The translations under genes were made by a program, and so were the position numbers. Positions 36,467-45,319 of a DNA stretch of 64,000 bases are shown in pieces (position 1 is the stretch's first letter; every line of letters begins with the position of its first letter). The DNA is from Sporolactobacillus shoreae (GTDB lineage: Bacteria > Bacillota > Bacilli > Bacillales > Sporolactobacillaceae). A model generated the notes under the pieces. It was not told the origin of the DNA. It made no database searches and was given only the letters and a program-made list of their open reading frames with translations. The DNA is taken from positions 1 to 64,000 of the forward strand of contig NZ_SRJD01000009.1 of NCBI RefSeq assembly GCF_004684935.1, written 5' to 3'.

Positions 36467-36586
36467 TCACCTCCTCTGCGCGTTAAAGAACCACAATACA
36501 TCATATGACAGTGACATTTGATTAATAAATGTATGAAACATTTGAGATTAATTTATTTAGTATAAAAGAAAACATTTATTCATTTT

Positions 36587-36600
36587 AGAAAACGCTTACA
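36587..36600. promoter_or_regulatory. CcpA cre box upstream of glgC
   Basis: AGAAAACGCTTACA differs from TGWAANCGNTNWCA only at the first base. It lies about 160 bases upstream of glgC and about 95 bases downstream of a possible TATAAT box at 36697-36702. A roadblock type of catabolite repression of glgCDP-amy is possible. The rest of the 36471-36793 gap is very AT-rich, with one small palindrome (TTTCG-5-CGAAA near 36652). Confidence 0.55.
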
Positions 36601-36793
36601 CATGTATTTTCAATCTTCTTGAAATTTGACGAGTCGCCCCAAACCCTTTCGCTAAACGAAAACAAAAAACCAAAAATACATTTTGTTTTCACTATTATTA
36701 TAGTATATTTTTAGCGGTTTCAGGGGAATATTTATAAAATTTTTCTGAATTTTTACATATAAAATATTGGAATTTGAATTCGGCTTTTTTTGA

Positions 36794-38221
36794 TCACCTC
36801 AACTGTTCATAGAGTGCTTTATACTCCCTCGCGGAAGTCTCCCACCCAAAGTTCATCTGCAAAGCACGCTCAACAAGGTCGTACCACGTGTCAGGCTTGT
36901 GCCTGTAAAATCCCACAGCACGGTTGATGGTGTACAGCATATCATGTGCATTGTAGTTGGTAAAACTGAATCCGTAGCCTTCGTCAGTCAGTTCGTCATA
37001 AGGGACGACTGTATCTTTAAGGCCTCCTGTTTCTCTGACAACAGGCAGACTCCCATAGCGCATCGCAAGCAGTTGACCAATTCCGCATGGTTCAAACTTT
37101 GACGGCATCAGAAACAGATCGGAAGCGGCGTAGATTTTTCTAGCCAGTCCGTCATCAAAGTAAATGTTTGCGGAAACCGCTCCAGGATATTGGTGAGCCA
37201 GTGAATGGAACGCGGATTCATAATTCTGCTCTCCTGTCCCAAGGAGGACAAACTGAACATCCAGGCTCATCATTTCATGAAAAACACGCAGAACAAGATC
37301 AATCCCTTTTTGCTCGGTAAGTCTTGTAATCATCGCAATCATTGGTCTGCTGTTATCCACAGGAAGGCTGAGCTGTTCCTGCAGTTTCTTTTTATTGACT
37401 GTCTTTCCGACTGAATGCGTGTAAGGGTTAGATAAGAAGCTGTCGGTCTCCGGATCATAACGATCCCGGTCAATTCCGTTGACAATTCCCTGAAGCTTAT
37501 TGCCGCGCCATCTTAAGAATCCATCTAGCTTTTCTCCGAAATAAGGAGTCTGAATTTCCCGCGCATATGTCCTGCTCACCGTGGTCAGACAGTCCGCATA
37601 AGCCAGTCCGGCTTTCATATAACTGACGCATCCGAAAAATTCAAGCCCATTTATGTTATAGAAACTGTCATCGAGATCAAGAAGTTCTTTCAGAACATTT
37701 CTCGAGTAAATGCCCTGGTATTTCAGGTTGTGTATGGTATATACAGTCCGGATATTCTGATAAAAAGGATTATCCTTATAGTGCCAGCTTTTCAGTAAAG
37801 CACAGATCGGCCCCGTCTGCCAGTCGTGACAATGAATCACATCTGGTTTTTGTGCCAGATAGGGCAGTGCATCAAGTACTGCCCGCGAAAAAAAGGCGAA
37901 CCTTTCTCCGTCATCATAATAACCGTAACATCCATGACGTTTAAAGTAGTATTCATTATCCAGAAAATAATAGCGGATGCCCTCCGCGTCAATATACTTA
38001 ATCCCGCAGTATTGTCTCCTCCAACCCACCATTACGTCAAAGTGCGTGAGAAAAGACATCCTTCCCTTTAATTCATCGGACATATCTTCGTATTCAGGCA
38101 AAATGACGCTCACCCGGACATTTTCCCTCACAAGTGCCTTAGGAAGTGCGCCGACAACATCTCCAAGACCTCCTGTTTTTATGAATGGTACACACTCAGA
38201 TGCTGCAAACAGGACTTGCAT
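36794..38221 (-). CDS. glgA: Glycogen synthase GlgA
   Basis: This 475-residue GT5 enzyme adds ADP-glucose to glycogen. The N-terminal ADP-glucose site FIKTGGLGDVVGALP and the C-terminal PSKFEPCGIGQLLAMRYGSLPVVRETGGL (key residues E-x-CGIGQL and ETGGL) are intact. AGGGAG precedes the ATG. It lies 34 bases after glgB. In B. subtilis glgA comes after glgD; here the order is B-A-C-D-P. Confidence 0.94.
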   Translation of the reverse strand: MQVLFAASECVPFIKTGGLGDVVGALPKALVRENVRVSVILPEYEDMSDELKGRMSFLTHFDVMVGWRRQYCGIKYIDAEGIRYYFLDNEYYFKRHGCYGYYDDGERFAFFSRAVLDALPYLAQKPDVIHCHDWQTGPICALLKSWHYKDNPFYQNIRTVYTIHNLKYQGIYSRNVLKELLDLDDSFYNINGLEFFGCVSYMKAGLAYADCLTTVSRTYAREIQTPYFGEKLDGFLRWRGNKLQGIVNGIDRDRYDPETDSFLSNPYTHSVGKTVNKKKLQEQLSLPVDNSRPMIAMITRLTEQKGIDLVLRVFHEMMSLDVQFVLLGTGEQNYESAFHSLAHQYPGAVSANIYFDDGLARKIYAASDLFLMPSKFEPCGIGQLLAMRYGSLPVVRETGGLKDTVVPYDELTDEGYGFSFTNYNAHDMLYTINRAVGFYRHKPDTWYDLVERALQMNFGWETSAREYKALYEQLR

Positions 38222-38255
38222 CTCTCTTTCTCCCTTCAGCTGCCAGCCTGCGTAC

Positions 38256-40199
38256 TCAATCTTTTTCTGCTAAAACCCGGCTGCGTTTTTTTGTCTGTTT
38301 CATATAAATTGAGAATCCCAGAGGCGGAACCGTCACTGCCATGCTGAACAGCTGATTATGATATGGATTGGCAGATGCAACAATCGGTTCTGTGTTCAGC
38401 TGTCCTGATCCACCGAATTCTTTTTCATCACTATTGAACATTTCCAGATAGTTCCCTTCAGAAGGCACACCAATTTTGAAATTGTGATAGACGTGTGGCG
38501 TGAAGTTGCAAATAACGATACAATAATCGCCCTTTCGTTTTCCTTTTCGGATAAAACTGATGATGCTCTGCTCAGAATTATTCGGATCAATCCACTCAAA
38601 ACCCTCCTGTTCAGGATCAAGCCGCCAGAGGCAGGACATTTCCTTATATAATTTGTTGAGCCGTGTTGAATAAGTATAGAATGCCCGGTGTGTTTTGAAA
38701 TCAAAAAGGTTCCAGTCAAGCTGCTCCAGATCCTTCCACTCGTCAAACTGAGCAAATTCGCTGCCCATAAACAACAGCTTTTTTCCGGGATGTGTCATAA
38801 AATAACCATACAGAACACGGAAATTGGCAAACCTTTGCCATTCATCCCCCGGCATTTTATTTAGCAGCGACCGTTTCCCGTAAACAAGTTCATCATGCGA
38901 AAAAGAAAGAATAAAATTTTCCGAATAAGCGTACAGCATTGAAAAAGTGATCAAATTGTGATGGTATTTCCGTTCAATCGGATCAAATTGCATATACTTA
39001 AGAATGTCGTGGACCCAACCCATATTCCATTTATAATTAAATCCAAGGCCACCCTGATCCACAGGAGCTGTAACCAGTGGATAATCCGTGGCTTCCTCGG
39101 CAATCATCAATGCGGAAGGAAATTTGATAAATACCGAAGCATTCATCTTTTTCAGAAACTCAATAGCTTCGAGATTTTCATCTCCGCCAAATTTATTTTT
39201 CACTTCAAAAGGAAGGTCACCATTGTGATTCAGATAAATCATTGAAGAAACGGCGTCAATCCTAAAGCCGTCCACATGATAAATATCCAGCCAAAAACGG
39301 GCATTGGAAATCAGGAAACTGACAACTTCATTTTTTGTAAAATCAAAATTATAGGTCCCCCACTGCGGTCTGTCGGCAAGCTTAGGATCGATCGGTTCAT
39401 AAAGGGGCGTCCCATCAAATTTTCCAAGTCCATGAGTGTCGCGGCAAAAATGGGCCGGTGTCCAATCGAGAATAACACCGATTCCCTGCGAATGGCATGT
39501 ATCGACAAAATACATAAAATCTTCAGGGTTTCCGAATCTGCTGGTCGGCGCAAAATAGCCCGTTATCTGATAACCCCAGGAACGGTCGTAAGGATGTTCC
39601 ATAATCGGCATCAGTTCAATATGAGTAAAGTTGTTTTTCGCAACATAATTAACCAGTTCATCTGCGAGTTCCCTGTAGGTAAACAACTCACCATCCTTTT
39701 TCTTCTTCCATGATCCGAGATGGCATTCATAGATAGACATCGGCCGGTGATAGGTATCCGTTTTTTCTTTTTGTTTCATCCACTGATGATCCGACCACTG
39801 ATACCTGTTCAACCGGCTCGTCATTGAAGCGGTGTGGGGACGAACCTCAGCAAAGAAGGCATAGGGGTCGGCTTTCAGTACAATCGATCCGGAGAGCGTC
39901 TGTATGGCGTACTTGTAGCGTTCTTTTTCTCCAAGAGCAGACACAAAACCGGTCCACACCCCAGAATTTTTAACCGCAGCCAGCGGATTTTTTGAAGCAT
40001 CCCACTGATTGAAGTCACCTACTACTGAAACATTCAGTGCATGCGGTGCCCATACGGTAAATCTAAAACCATCGTTTTCTCCGCCAACTTCGTAATGAGC
40101 ACCGAATACTTTGTAGCCTTCATGCAGTGTCCCTTCATGAAACAAATAGAGATCGGATTCGGTTGGATACTTCTGTGGCATGCTTTCAACGGTCATCAT
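38256..40199 (-). CDS. glgB: 1,4-alpha-glucan branching enzyme GlgB
   Basis: The 647-residue enzyme has an N-terminal CBM48 domain (FTVWAPHALNVSVVGDFNQWD) and a GH13 barrel with DWTPAHF, GFRIDAVSSM (nucleophile), LMIAEEATDYP (acid/base) and SFSHDELVYGK. It makes the 1,6-branches in glycogen. First gene of the glg cluster. The 190 bases upstream hold the promoter and, beyond it, the terminator of the permease gene; no convincing cre was seen there. Confidence 0.94.
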   Translation of the reverse strand: MMTVESMPQKYPTESDLYLFHEGTLHEGYKVFGAHYEVGGENDGFRFTVWAPHALNVSVVGDFNQWDASKNPLAAVKNSGVWTGFVSALGEKERYKYAIQTLSGSIVLKADPYAFFAEVRPHTASMTSRLNRYQWSDHQWMKQKEKTDTYHRPMSIYECHLGSWKKKKDGELFTYRELADELVNYVAKNNFTHIELMPIMEHPYDRSWGYQITGYFAPTSRFGNPEDFMYFVDTCHSQGIGVILDWTPAHFCRDTHGLGKFDGTPLYEPIDPKLADRPQWGTYNFDFTKNEVVSFLISNARFWLDIYHVDGFRIDAVSSMIYLNHNGDLPFEVKNKFGGDENLEAIEFLKKMNASVFIKFPSALMIAEEATDYPLVTAPVDQGGLGFNYKWNMGWVHDILKYMQFDPIERKYHHNLITFSMLYAYSENFILSFSHDELVYGKRSLLNKMPGDEWQRFANFRVLYGYFMTHPGKKLLFMGSEFAQFDEWKDLEQLDWNLFDFKTHRAFYTYSTRLNKLYKEMSCLWRLDPEQEGFEWIDPNNSEQSIISFIRKGKRKGDYCIVICNFTPHVYHNFKIGVPSEGNYLEMFNSDEKEFGGSGQLNTEPIVASANPYHNQLFSMAVTVPPLGFSIYMKQTKKRSRVLAEKD

Positions 40200-40316
40200 G
40201 ATTTCACGCCCTTGTTAATTATTAATTACTAAAGTATTTCGCCGAAAAACAGCAAGTTCCTTCATGAAATTTACCCCAATTTTGCCAAAAATAAAAATTA
40301 TTCTTTTGCACATAAA

Positions 40317-40349
40317 TAAAAAAAGATCCTCACCTGAAGCGTGAGAATC
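40317..40349 (-). terminator. Terminator of the amino acid permease gene
   Basis: GATTCTCAC / GTGAGGATC with a 7-base loop, followed by seven T on the minus strand. Confidence 0.75.
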
Positions 40350-40389
40350 CATAAATGACTTACACCTTATCGACTAATTTTCCAAAGCC

Positions 40390-41805
40390 TCATCCTTCAG
40401 ATTTGGCCAATTTTATCTCGTTTTTTCCCAATACGCTGTGGTGAAACCCATAACTGAAATAAAGAACGAGTCCGAGTACGAACCAGATAATAAATCTGAC
40501 CCAGGTTATTCCGGTCAGGTTAATCATTAGGTACCCGCAGGAAAGAACAGCCAGTACCGAAACAACGGGTAAAAAGGGCACTTTGAACGTCCGTTTCAGA
40601 TCCGGCTGTGTGATTCTTAGTACAGCAACTCCAATTGCGACAACGATGAAAGCAAAAAGCGTACCGATATTTGTTAATTCCGCCAGTTCGTTAAGAGGAA
40701 TGACTGCTGAAAACACTGTAGCCATCAACCAAGTCAGTAAAATACAATATGTTGGCGTTTTACTTTTTTTCGTCAGCTTGGAAATCCCCTTTGGCAGCAA
40801 CCCGTCACGGCTGATTGCGAAAAACAACCGTGTCTGTCCATACATCATGACGAAAAGAACGGTGGTGATGCCAAGTATTGCGCCAAGCGAAACAAATCCC
40901 GCAACCCAGTTCTGATGAACAAAACGCAGCGCGAAAGCGACTGGGTCGCCGACATTTAATTTTGTATAAGGAATCATGCCGGTTAACACTGCTGATACAG
41001 CTATATATAAAACCATGCAAATGCCTAATGAAGTAAGAATGCCGATCGGCATATCTCTTTGAGGTTTTCTGACTTCCTCAGAAGCAGAGGAGACAGCGTC
41101 GAAGCCAATGTAAGCCAAAAAAGCGGTAGCCGCCCCCTGCATCACACCTTTTAGTCCATAGGGCATAAAGGGCGACCAATTTGAAGGCCTGACATAGAAT
41201 GCACCGACAACAATAAATAAAAGAACAACACCAATTTTGACAATGACCATGACGTCATTAATACGGCTGGATTGCTTAACACCCGTCAAGAGTACTGCCG
41301 AAAGAATCAAAACAATGAGGACCGCCATGACGTCAACGTAAGTGCCGTTTGCCGGACTGTACGCACTACTGATCACCTTTGGAAGACTGATTCCAAATCC
41401 CCTGATCAGTTCCTGAAAATATGCTGACCAGCCACTTGCCACAACGGAACAGGCCAGTCCGTATTCCAGAATAAGATCCCAGCCAAGAATCCAAGCTAAT
41501 AATTCTCCAAAAGTGGCATAACTGTACGTATAGGCACTTCCAGAAGCAGGGATCATCGCCGCAAATTCAGCGTAGCAAAGAGCGGCAAAAGCGCAGGCGA
41601 TTCCTGAAAATATAAAGGAAAATATAATCGCCGGCCCAGCACCCTTCGCAGCAACAATTCCCGTCATGACAAAAATGCCCGTTCCGATTACGGCGCCAAC
41701 ACCCAGCATCGTTAAATCAAAGGCACCTAATGCTTTTTGCAGGCCGTTTGTTCCCCCAGTCTGCCTCATCATAAAATCCATGGATTTCTTTCGAAACAAC
41801 TTCAT
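40390..41805 (-). CDS. APC-family amino acid permease (cationic amino acid transporter type, YfnA-like)
   Basis: The 471-residue protein has about twelve membrane helices. The first contains the APC substrate signature GVGAVIGTGIFVMTG. Helix 3 and 6 regions (YAEFAAMIPASGSAYTY; FLAYIGFDAVSSASEE) are typical of the CAT branch that includes B. subtilis YfnA. The substrate could be cationic or small neutral amino acids. Single gene. Confidence 0.85.
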   Translation of the reverse strand: MKLFRKKSMDFMMRQTGGTNGLQKALGAFDLTMLGVGAVIGTGIFVMTGIVAAKGAGPAIIFSFIFSGIACAFAALCYAEFAAMIPASGSAYTYSYATFGELLAWILGWDLILEYGLACSVVASGWSAYFQELIRGFGISLPKVISSAYSPANGTYVDVMAVLIVLILSAVLLTGVKQSSRINDVMVIVKIGVVLLFIVVGAFYVRPSNWSPFMPYGLKGVMQGAATAFLAYIGFDAVSSASEEVRKPQRDMPIGILTSLGICMVLYIAVSAVLTGMIPYTKLNVGDPVAFALRFVHQNWVAGFVSLGAILGITTVLFVMMYGQTRLFFAISRDGLLPKGISKLTKKSKTPTYCILLTWLMATVFSAVIPLNELAELTNIGTLFAFIVVAIGVAVLRITQPDLKRTFKVPFLPVVSVLAVLSCGYLMINLTGITWVRFIIWFVLGLVLYFSYGFHHSVLGKNEIKLAKSEG

Positions 41806-42104
41806 TGTAAAACTCTCCTTCTGTGCGTATATCTTTGTCTTTCAACCTGATAGGAGGGACGCTCACCACTATTTTCTATTTTTATAAACAGTGACGAATT
41901 TTCTGATATTTGTCTAGCCATTCTATCTGTCTGCCTTCATTCCTATCAAGTTGTAGGTTACATTCTACAAAAAGAGACATATTTTGTAAAGGTGTCTTTA
42001 CAGCCTCGTCTATTTCGACAGATTCTGCTCATTCGTTCATTCTCCAGTCTCCATTAACAAATCATTCCAAAATAGTTTAGTCAACGAACTCCTGATTTAA
42101 ACCC

Positions 42105-42244
42105 ACTGGCTTTCAGCCAGTAGATCCGTTAAGGACTCGATGGCACTTTAGTGGCCTTTGGATTTTAGCTTTTCATCTTTTCAGACCGGCTTTAGCCGGA
42201 ATAGCGACTTTAAGTCGCAATAAGAACCCCTGTACTTTAAGTGC
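42105..42244. repeat. Cluster of five small palindromes with a shared CTTTnAG core
   Basis: Five hairpins occur in 140 bases: 42105-42121 (GGCTTTCAGCC core), 42142-42156 (CACTTTAGTG, one bulge), 42186-42199 (CCGGCTTTAGCCGG), 42204-42218 (GCGACTTTAAGTCGC) and 42232-42244 (GTACTTTAAGTGC). Stem sequences differ but compensate, and the apex CTTT-AG is common. This looks like the subterminal palindromes of IS200/IS605-type elements or of their non-autonomous derivatives. No transposase or TnpB remnant is next to them. They lie in the 558-base gap between the permease and ypcP; the rest of that gap (41806-42100) shows nothing coding. Confidence 0.6.
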
Positions 42245-42298
42245 AAGGTGGTTCAGAAATTACCCTATTTAGCAGCAGATCTCAGTCAAATTTTCACA

Positions 42299-42324
42299 AA
42301 AAAATGACTCACATAAGGTGAGCC
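42299..42324 (-). terminator. Terminator of ypcP
   Basis: GGCTCAC / GTGAGTC with a 5-base loop followed by ATTTTTTT on the minus strand. Confidence 0.75.
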
Positions 42325-42363
42325 AACACGAAATTATGGCAGATTAATAGTCAATTTGCGAGT

Positions 42364-43278
42364 CTAAAAAATCTCATTGATCGCATTAACAGGCTTATTC
42401 CAACGCATCTGAATCAGATCGGATTTGACAAGTTTCATGCCGTACGCGTCAATCCGTTTCATAAATTGTTCCGGAATTCCTCCATAGAACGAATCGCTCA
42501 GTGAGAATGGCACTGGGGCATCACATTTTATTTTTGCCAGCTTTTGCGACAGACGAAGCATCTCGAGATCTGAAGCAATTTTCTTTTTTTGTCCGTTTGG
42601 CAACAGATCCAGATGCTCCAGAATGGAGTCAATTGAGCCAAACTCTTTGACCAGTTTGAACGCTGTTTTCTCGCCAATTCCATGAACCCCGGGATAACCG
42701 TCACTTGAGTCTCCCATCAATGCTTTGACATCAATAAATTGCCCGGGTGTTACACCAAATTTTTCCGAAAAAGATTCCACCGTGAAACTACGGTAGTTGC
42801 CATACCCCTTCTGAAGCAGACTGACTCCGATGTGATAGTCGAGCAGCTGCAAAAGATCGCGGTCACCAGTGATTATTGAAACATCTGCGTCGTCCTGCAT
42901 GTTTTTGGCAACAGTCCCGATGCAATCATCTGCCTCAAACCCGGCCATGCCGACGTTTCGTATTTTAAAAGCCGTTGTCATTTCTTTCGCAAGATCGAAC
43001 TGCGGTATCATTTCAACCGGAGGGGCGGCGCGGTTAGCCTTATAACCGTCAAACATCTGATGTCTAAAGGTCTTTTTCCCCATGTCCCAGCAGACAGCGA
43101 TATGCGTCGGGTTTCTGCTTTGAATGGCGAGCAGCAGATGTCTGAGAAAGCCCTGGACCCCATTAGTCGGTAGCCCTTGATTATTGATCATGAACTGGCC
43201 GGTGGGTGCTGTGGCGTAAAATGCCCTGAACAACAGCGCCATTCCGTCCACAAGAAGCAGTTTTGGTCTGTCAGTCAA
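42364..43278 (-). CDS. ypcP: 5'-3' exonuclease (YpcP, FEN-like)
   Basis: The 304-residue protein corresponds to the N-terminal 5'-nuclease domain of DNA polymerase I as a stand-alone enzyme. Metal-binding acidic residues are visible in LLVDGMALLFRAFYA, GFEADDCIGT and ITGDRDLLQLL. A helix-hairpin-helix with GVHGIGEKTAFKL follows. It removes RNA primers or flaps alongside PolA/RNase H in related bacteria. Single gene with a minus-strand terminator. Confidence 0.92.
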   Translation of the reverse strand: MTDRPKLLLVDGMALLFRAFYATAPTGQFMINNQGLPTNGVQGFLRHLLLAIQSRNPTHIAVCWDMGKKTFRHQMFDGYKANRAAPPVEMIPQFDLAKEMTTAFKIRNVGMAGFEADDCIGTVAKNMQDDADVSIITGDRDLLQLLDYHIGVSLLQKGYGNYRSFTVESFSEKFGVTPGQFIDVKALMGDSSDGYPGVHGIGEKTAFKLVKEFGSIDSILEHLDLLPNGQKKKIASDLEMLRLSQKLAKIKCDAPVPFSLSDSFYGGIPEQFMKRIDAYGMKLVKSDLIQMRWNKPVNAINEIF

Positions 43279-43372
43279 ACGATCTCCTCATTTCTTACTC
43301 CGCATTTATTCATTAATTATAACATGTTCTTTTCGGAGGTGAGGAATCTGAGGAGCCGGGCAGTGGTGGCTG

Positions 43373-44140
43373 TTATCTGACGTGAACAGTCACACTTCCG
43401 ACGCCCTGATCAAAAGTTGCCACATAATCACCCTTCTGCAGTCTTTTGGGGAGACAAAATGTTCCTGTTGATACTGTCGTCCCCTTTTTTACCGTGGTGC
43501 CTTCTTCCCCGAGTTTTTTTACGAGCCATTTCAGGGCATGGAGTGGATTGCCGAGAACCTCCGAAGACAACCCCTCCATTAATTTTTTGCCGTTAAAAGT
43601 CACTGAAGTTTTTACAGCAGCCAGTTTCTCAAGGGTAAGCTTAGGCGCTGTCGGTCCTACGACCACACGTCCGCAGACAGCACTGTCGGAGATCACAAGG
43701 TTCAGTGGCAATTTGGGAAACCAGTCTTTAAATCGTGAATCCGGAATTTCAATTCCCGGAGCGATCGTCGTTTTTTTCAGCAAGGTCTCTTCATCATCCT
43801 CCGGAGAGAGGTCCTCCGCTGCAATAAATTCAAGTTCAAGTTCAATTAAGGGCTCATTCAGATCTTCAAGCTTTACTTCCGCCTCATTCTTCAAAACAGA
43901 AGGAGCGACAATTTCACCATAAAGAGGTGAATCGGAATCAAAAAGATCCTGTGTCTCCTTGCTGGTCAAGCTTATTTTATAACCCTTGACTGCGTCGCCC
44001 TTCTTGTCATTAAACGCGTGCTGAACATCATAAGCCACTTTCTTTGTCGATACCTCTTCTTCGTAATCCTGCCAATTTAGCGGACTATTCTGTAAATAAG
44101 CGTTGTAAAGCTTTTCGGATAGTTCTTCAGTCTCTGACAT
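43373..44140 (-). CDS. 2-keto-4-pentenoate hydratase family protein (MhpD-like)
   Basis: The 255-residue protein belongs to the fumarylacetoacetate-hydrolase superfamily branch with MhpD and 2-oxohept-3-enedioate hydratase. Visible: GYKISLTS, the metal-ligand stretch LELEFIAAEDL, and APGIEIPDSRF. Such enzymes hydrate or decarboxylate 2-oxo-enoic acids from aromatic meta-cleavage. No other catabolic gene is adjacent, so its substrate here is open. Good AGGAG upstream of the ATG. Confidence 0.82.
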   Translation of the reverse strand: MSETEELSEKLYNAYLQNSPLNWQDYEEEVSTKKVAYDVQHAFNDKKGDAVKGYKISLTSKETQDLFDSDSPLYGEIVAPSVLKNEAEVKLEDLNEPLIELELEFIAAEDLSPEDDEETLLKKTTIAPGIEIPDSRFKDWFPKLPLNLVISDSAVCGRVVVGPTAPKLTLEKLAAVKTSVTFNGKKLMEGLSSEVLGNPLHALKWLVKKLGEEGTTVKKGTTVSTGTFCLPKRLQKGDYVATFDQGVGSVTVHVR

Positions 44141-44354
44141 AACTTCATTCTCCTCTGTTTTTGTACTTTTTCTTTTTTTCTGTGACTTCTATTATAGTTT
44201 CGGCTTCGAGAGTGTCAACCCATCGACGGCCGTCTCCATTTTCATTTTTTGAGGTTTTCAATTTTTCTTAAAAGCGATATGCTAGATTTACCTGCTCAAA
44301 GTTCTGAAATGTTTTTCAGATTAGCGACAAATTTATTTCATGGGGTGTCTGAGA

Positions 44355-44558
44355 TTGTACAAAAGAAATATTGTTTTATTCATCATTTTCCTGATTATCG
44401 CTGCAATTTCTCTTTACTTCGCCAACAAGGCGCTGGTCAATCTGGATCATTCAGGACAAAAAAATATTATCCAGAAAATAAGGCATCAGGATCGTACAGA
44501 TTCAGGAAAATCTTCAAGTATCATCGAGTTGCAATTACCACCAGCTGAAACTATTTAA
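44355..44558 (+). CDS. Small single-pass membrane protein, hypothetical
   Basis: Starting at a TTG with GGGGTG 7 bases upstream, the frame gives 67 residues. A basic N-terminus (YKRN) and a hydrophobic helix (IVLFIIFLIIAAISLYFA) come first, then a polar tail ending in IIELQLPPAETI. An ATG five codons earlier has no ribosome binding site. It lies 95 bases before the ABC transporter pair on the same strand. No family recognised; it could also be fortuitous. Confidence 0.4.
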   Translation: MYKRNIVLFIIFLIIAAISLYFANKALVNLDHSGQKNIIQKIRHQDRTDSGKSSSIIELQLPPAETI

Positions 44559-44653
44559 TACTGGAAAGCGGGATGATCGATGAACGGGGACTAAAAGTTG
44601 TTAAGATAATAGTAAGATTTTTTGTAGGCAATCAAACAAATTGGGTGATTTAA

Positions 44654-45319
44654 ATGTCAGAGAAGATCATGTTTCACATTCAGAATCTGAAGTACAAAGA
44701 TGTATTACGAATTAAAGAATTAGACATCCCTGAAGGCGGACTGACTTGCATTATCGGCGAAAGCGGAAGCGGAAAGACAACACTTCTGAAAATGCTGAAC
44801 CATCTAATCAGTCCTGATTCAGGAGATATCGAAGTTATGGGGCGATCAGTTTTTAAATGGAATCCGGTTCAGTTAAGGCGAAAAATCGCTATGCTGTCGC
44901 AGTCACCGGTCATGTTTCAAGGGACGGTCAGAGACAATCTTCTCATTGGCCTACATTTTGCGGAGAAGCCTGCTGCCCCTGAGGATAAACTGGCTGAAAT
45001 GCTGAAGTGGCTGAACCTGCATATTTCTCTCGATGCCGACAGTGAATCACTTTCAGGCGGTGAAAAACAGCGGGTTGCTCTTGCCAGAGTACTGCTTACT
45101 GATCCCGCTGTTCTTCTTCTCGATGAGCCTTCCTCGGCTTTGGATGAAGAAACAGCAAGGGCCATATTAGGCAAACTAAAAGACTACGGAGATAGCCAGA
45201 AGAAAACGATTATCATGGTGACGCATTCTTCGGATCTTGTTCGAAATTTTTCTGAAAACACGATAAAAATAGAGCGCGGACAATTTGCCGAGGAGGCTGA
45301 AAAAGATGCACAGCAATGA
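44654..45319 (+). CDS. fetA: ABC transporter ATP-binding protein, FetA/YjkB type
   Basis: The 221-residue ATPase has Walker A GESGSGKTTLL, signature LSGGEKQRVALARVLL and Walker B VLLLDEPSSALDEETA. Its end overlaps the start of the following UPF0014 permease, the pairing seen in FetA-FetB (E. coli iron export) and YjkB-YjkA (B. subtilis). A metal-homeostasis role is inferred from that family. Confidence 0.85.
   Translation: MSEKIMFHIQNLKYKDVLRIKELDIPEGGLTCIIGESGSGKTTLLKMLNHLISPDSGDIEVMGRSVFKWNPVQLRRKIAMLSQSPVMFQGTVRDNLLIGLHFAEKPAAPEDKLAEMLKWLNLHISLDADSESLSGGEKQRVALARVLLTDPAVLLLDEPSSALDEETARAILGKLKDYGDSQKKTIIMVTHSSDLVRNFSENTIKIERGQFAEEAEKDAQQ

Noticed and set aside
42105-42244. CRISPR array
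   Set aside because: The five elements are unequal hairpins with different stems and irregular spacing; no constant direct repeat or cas genes.
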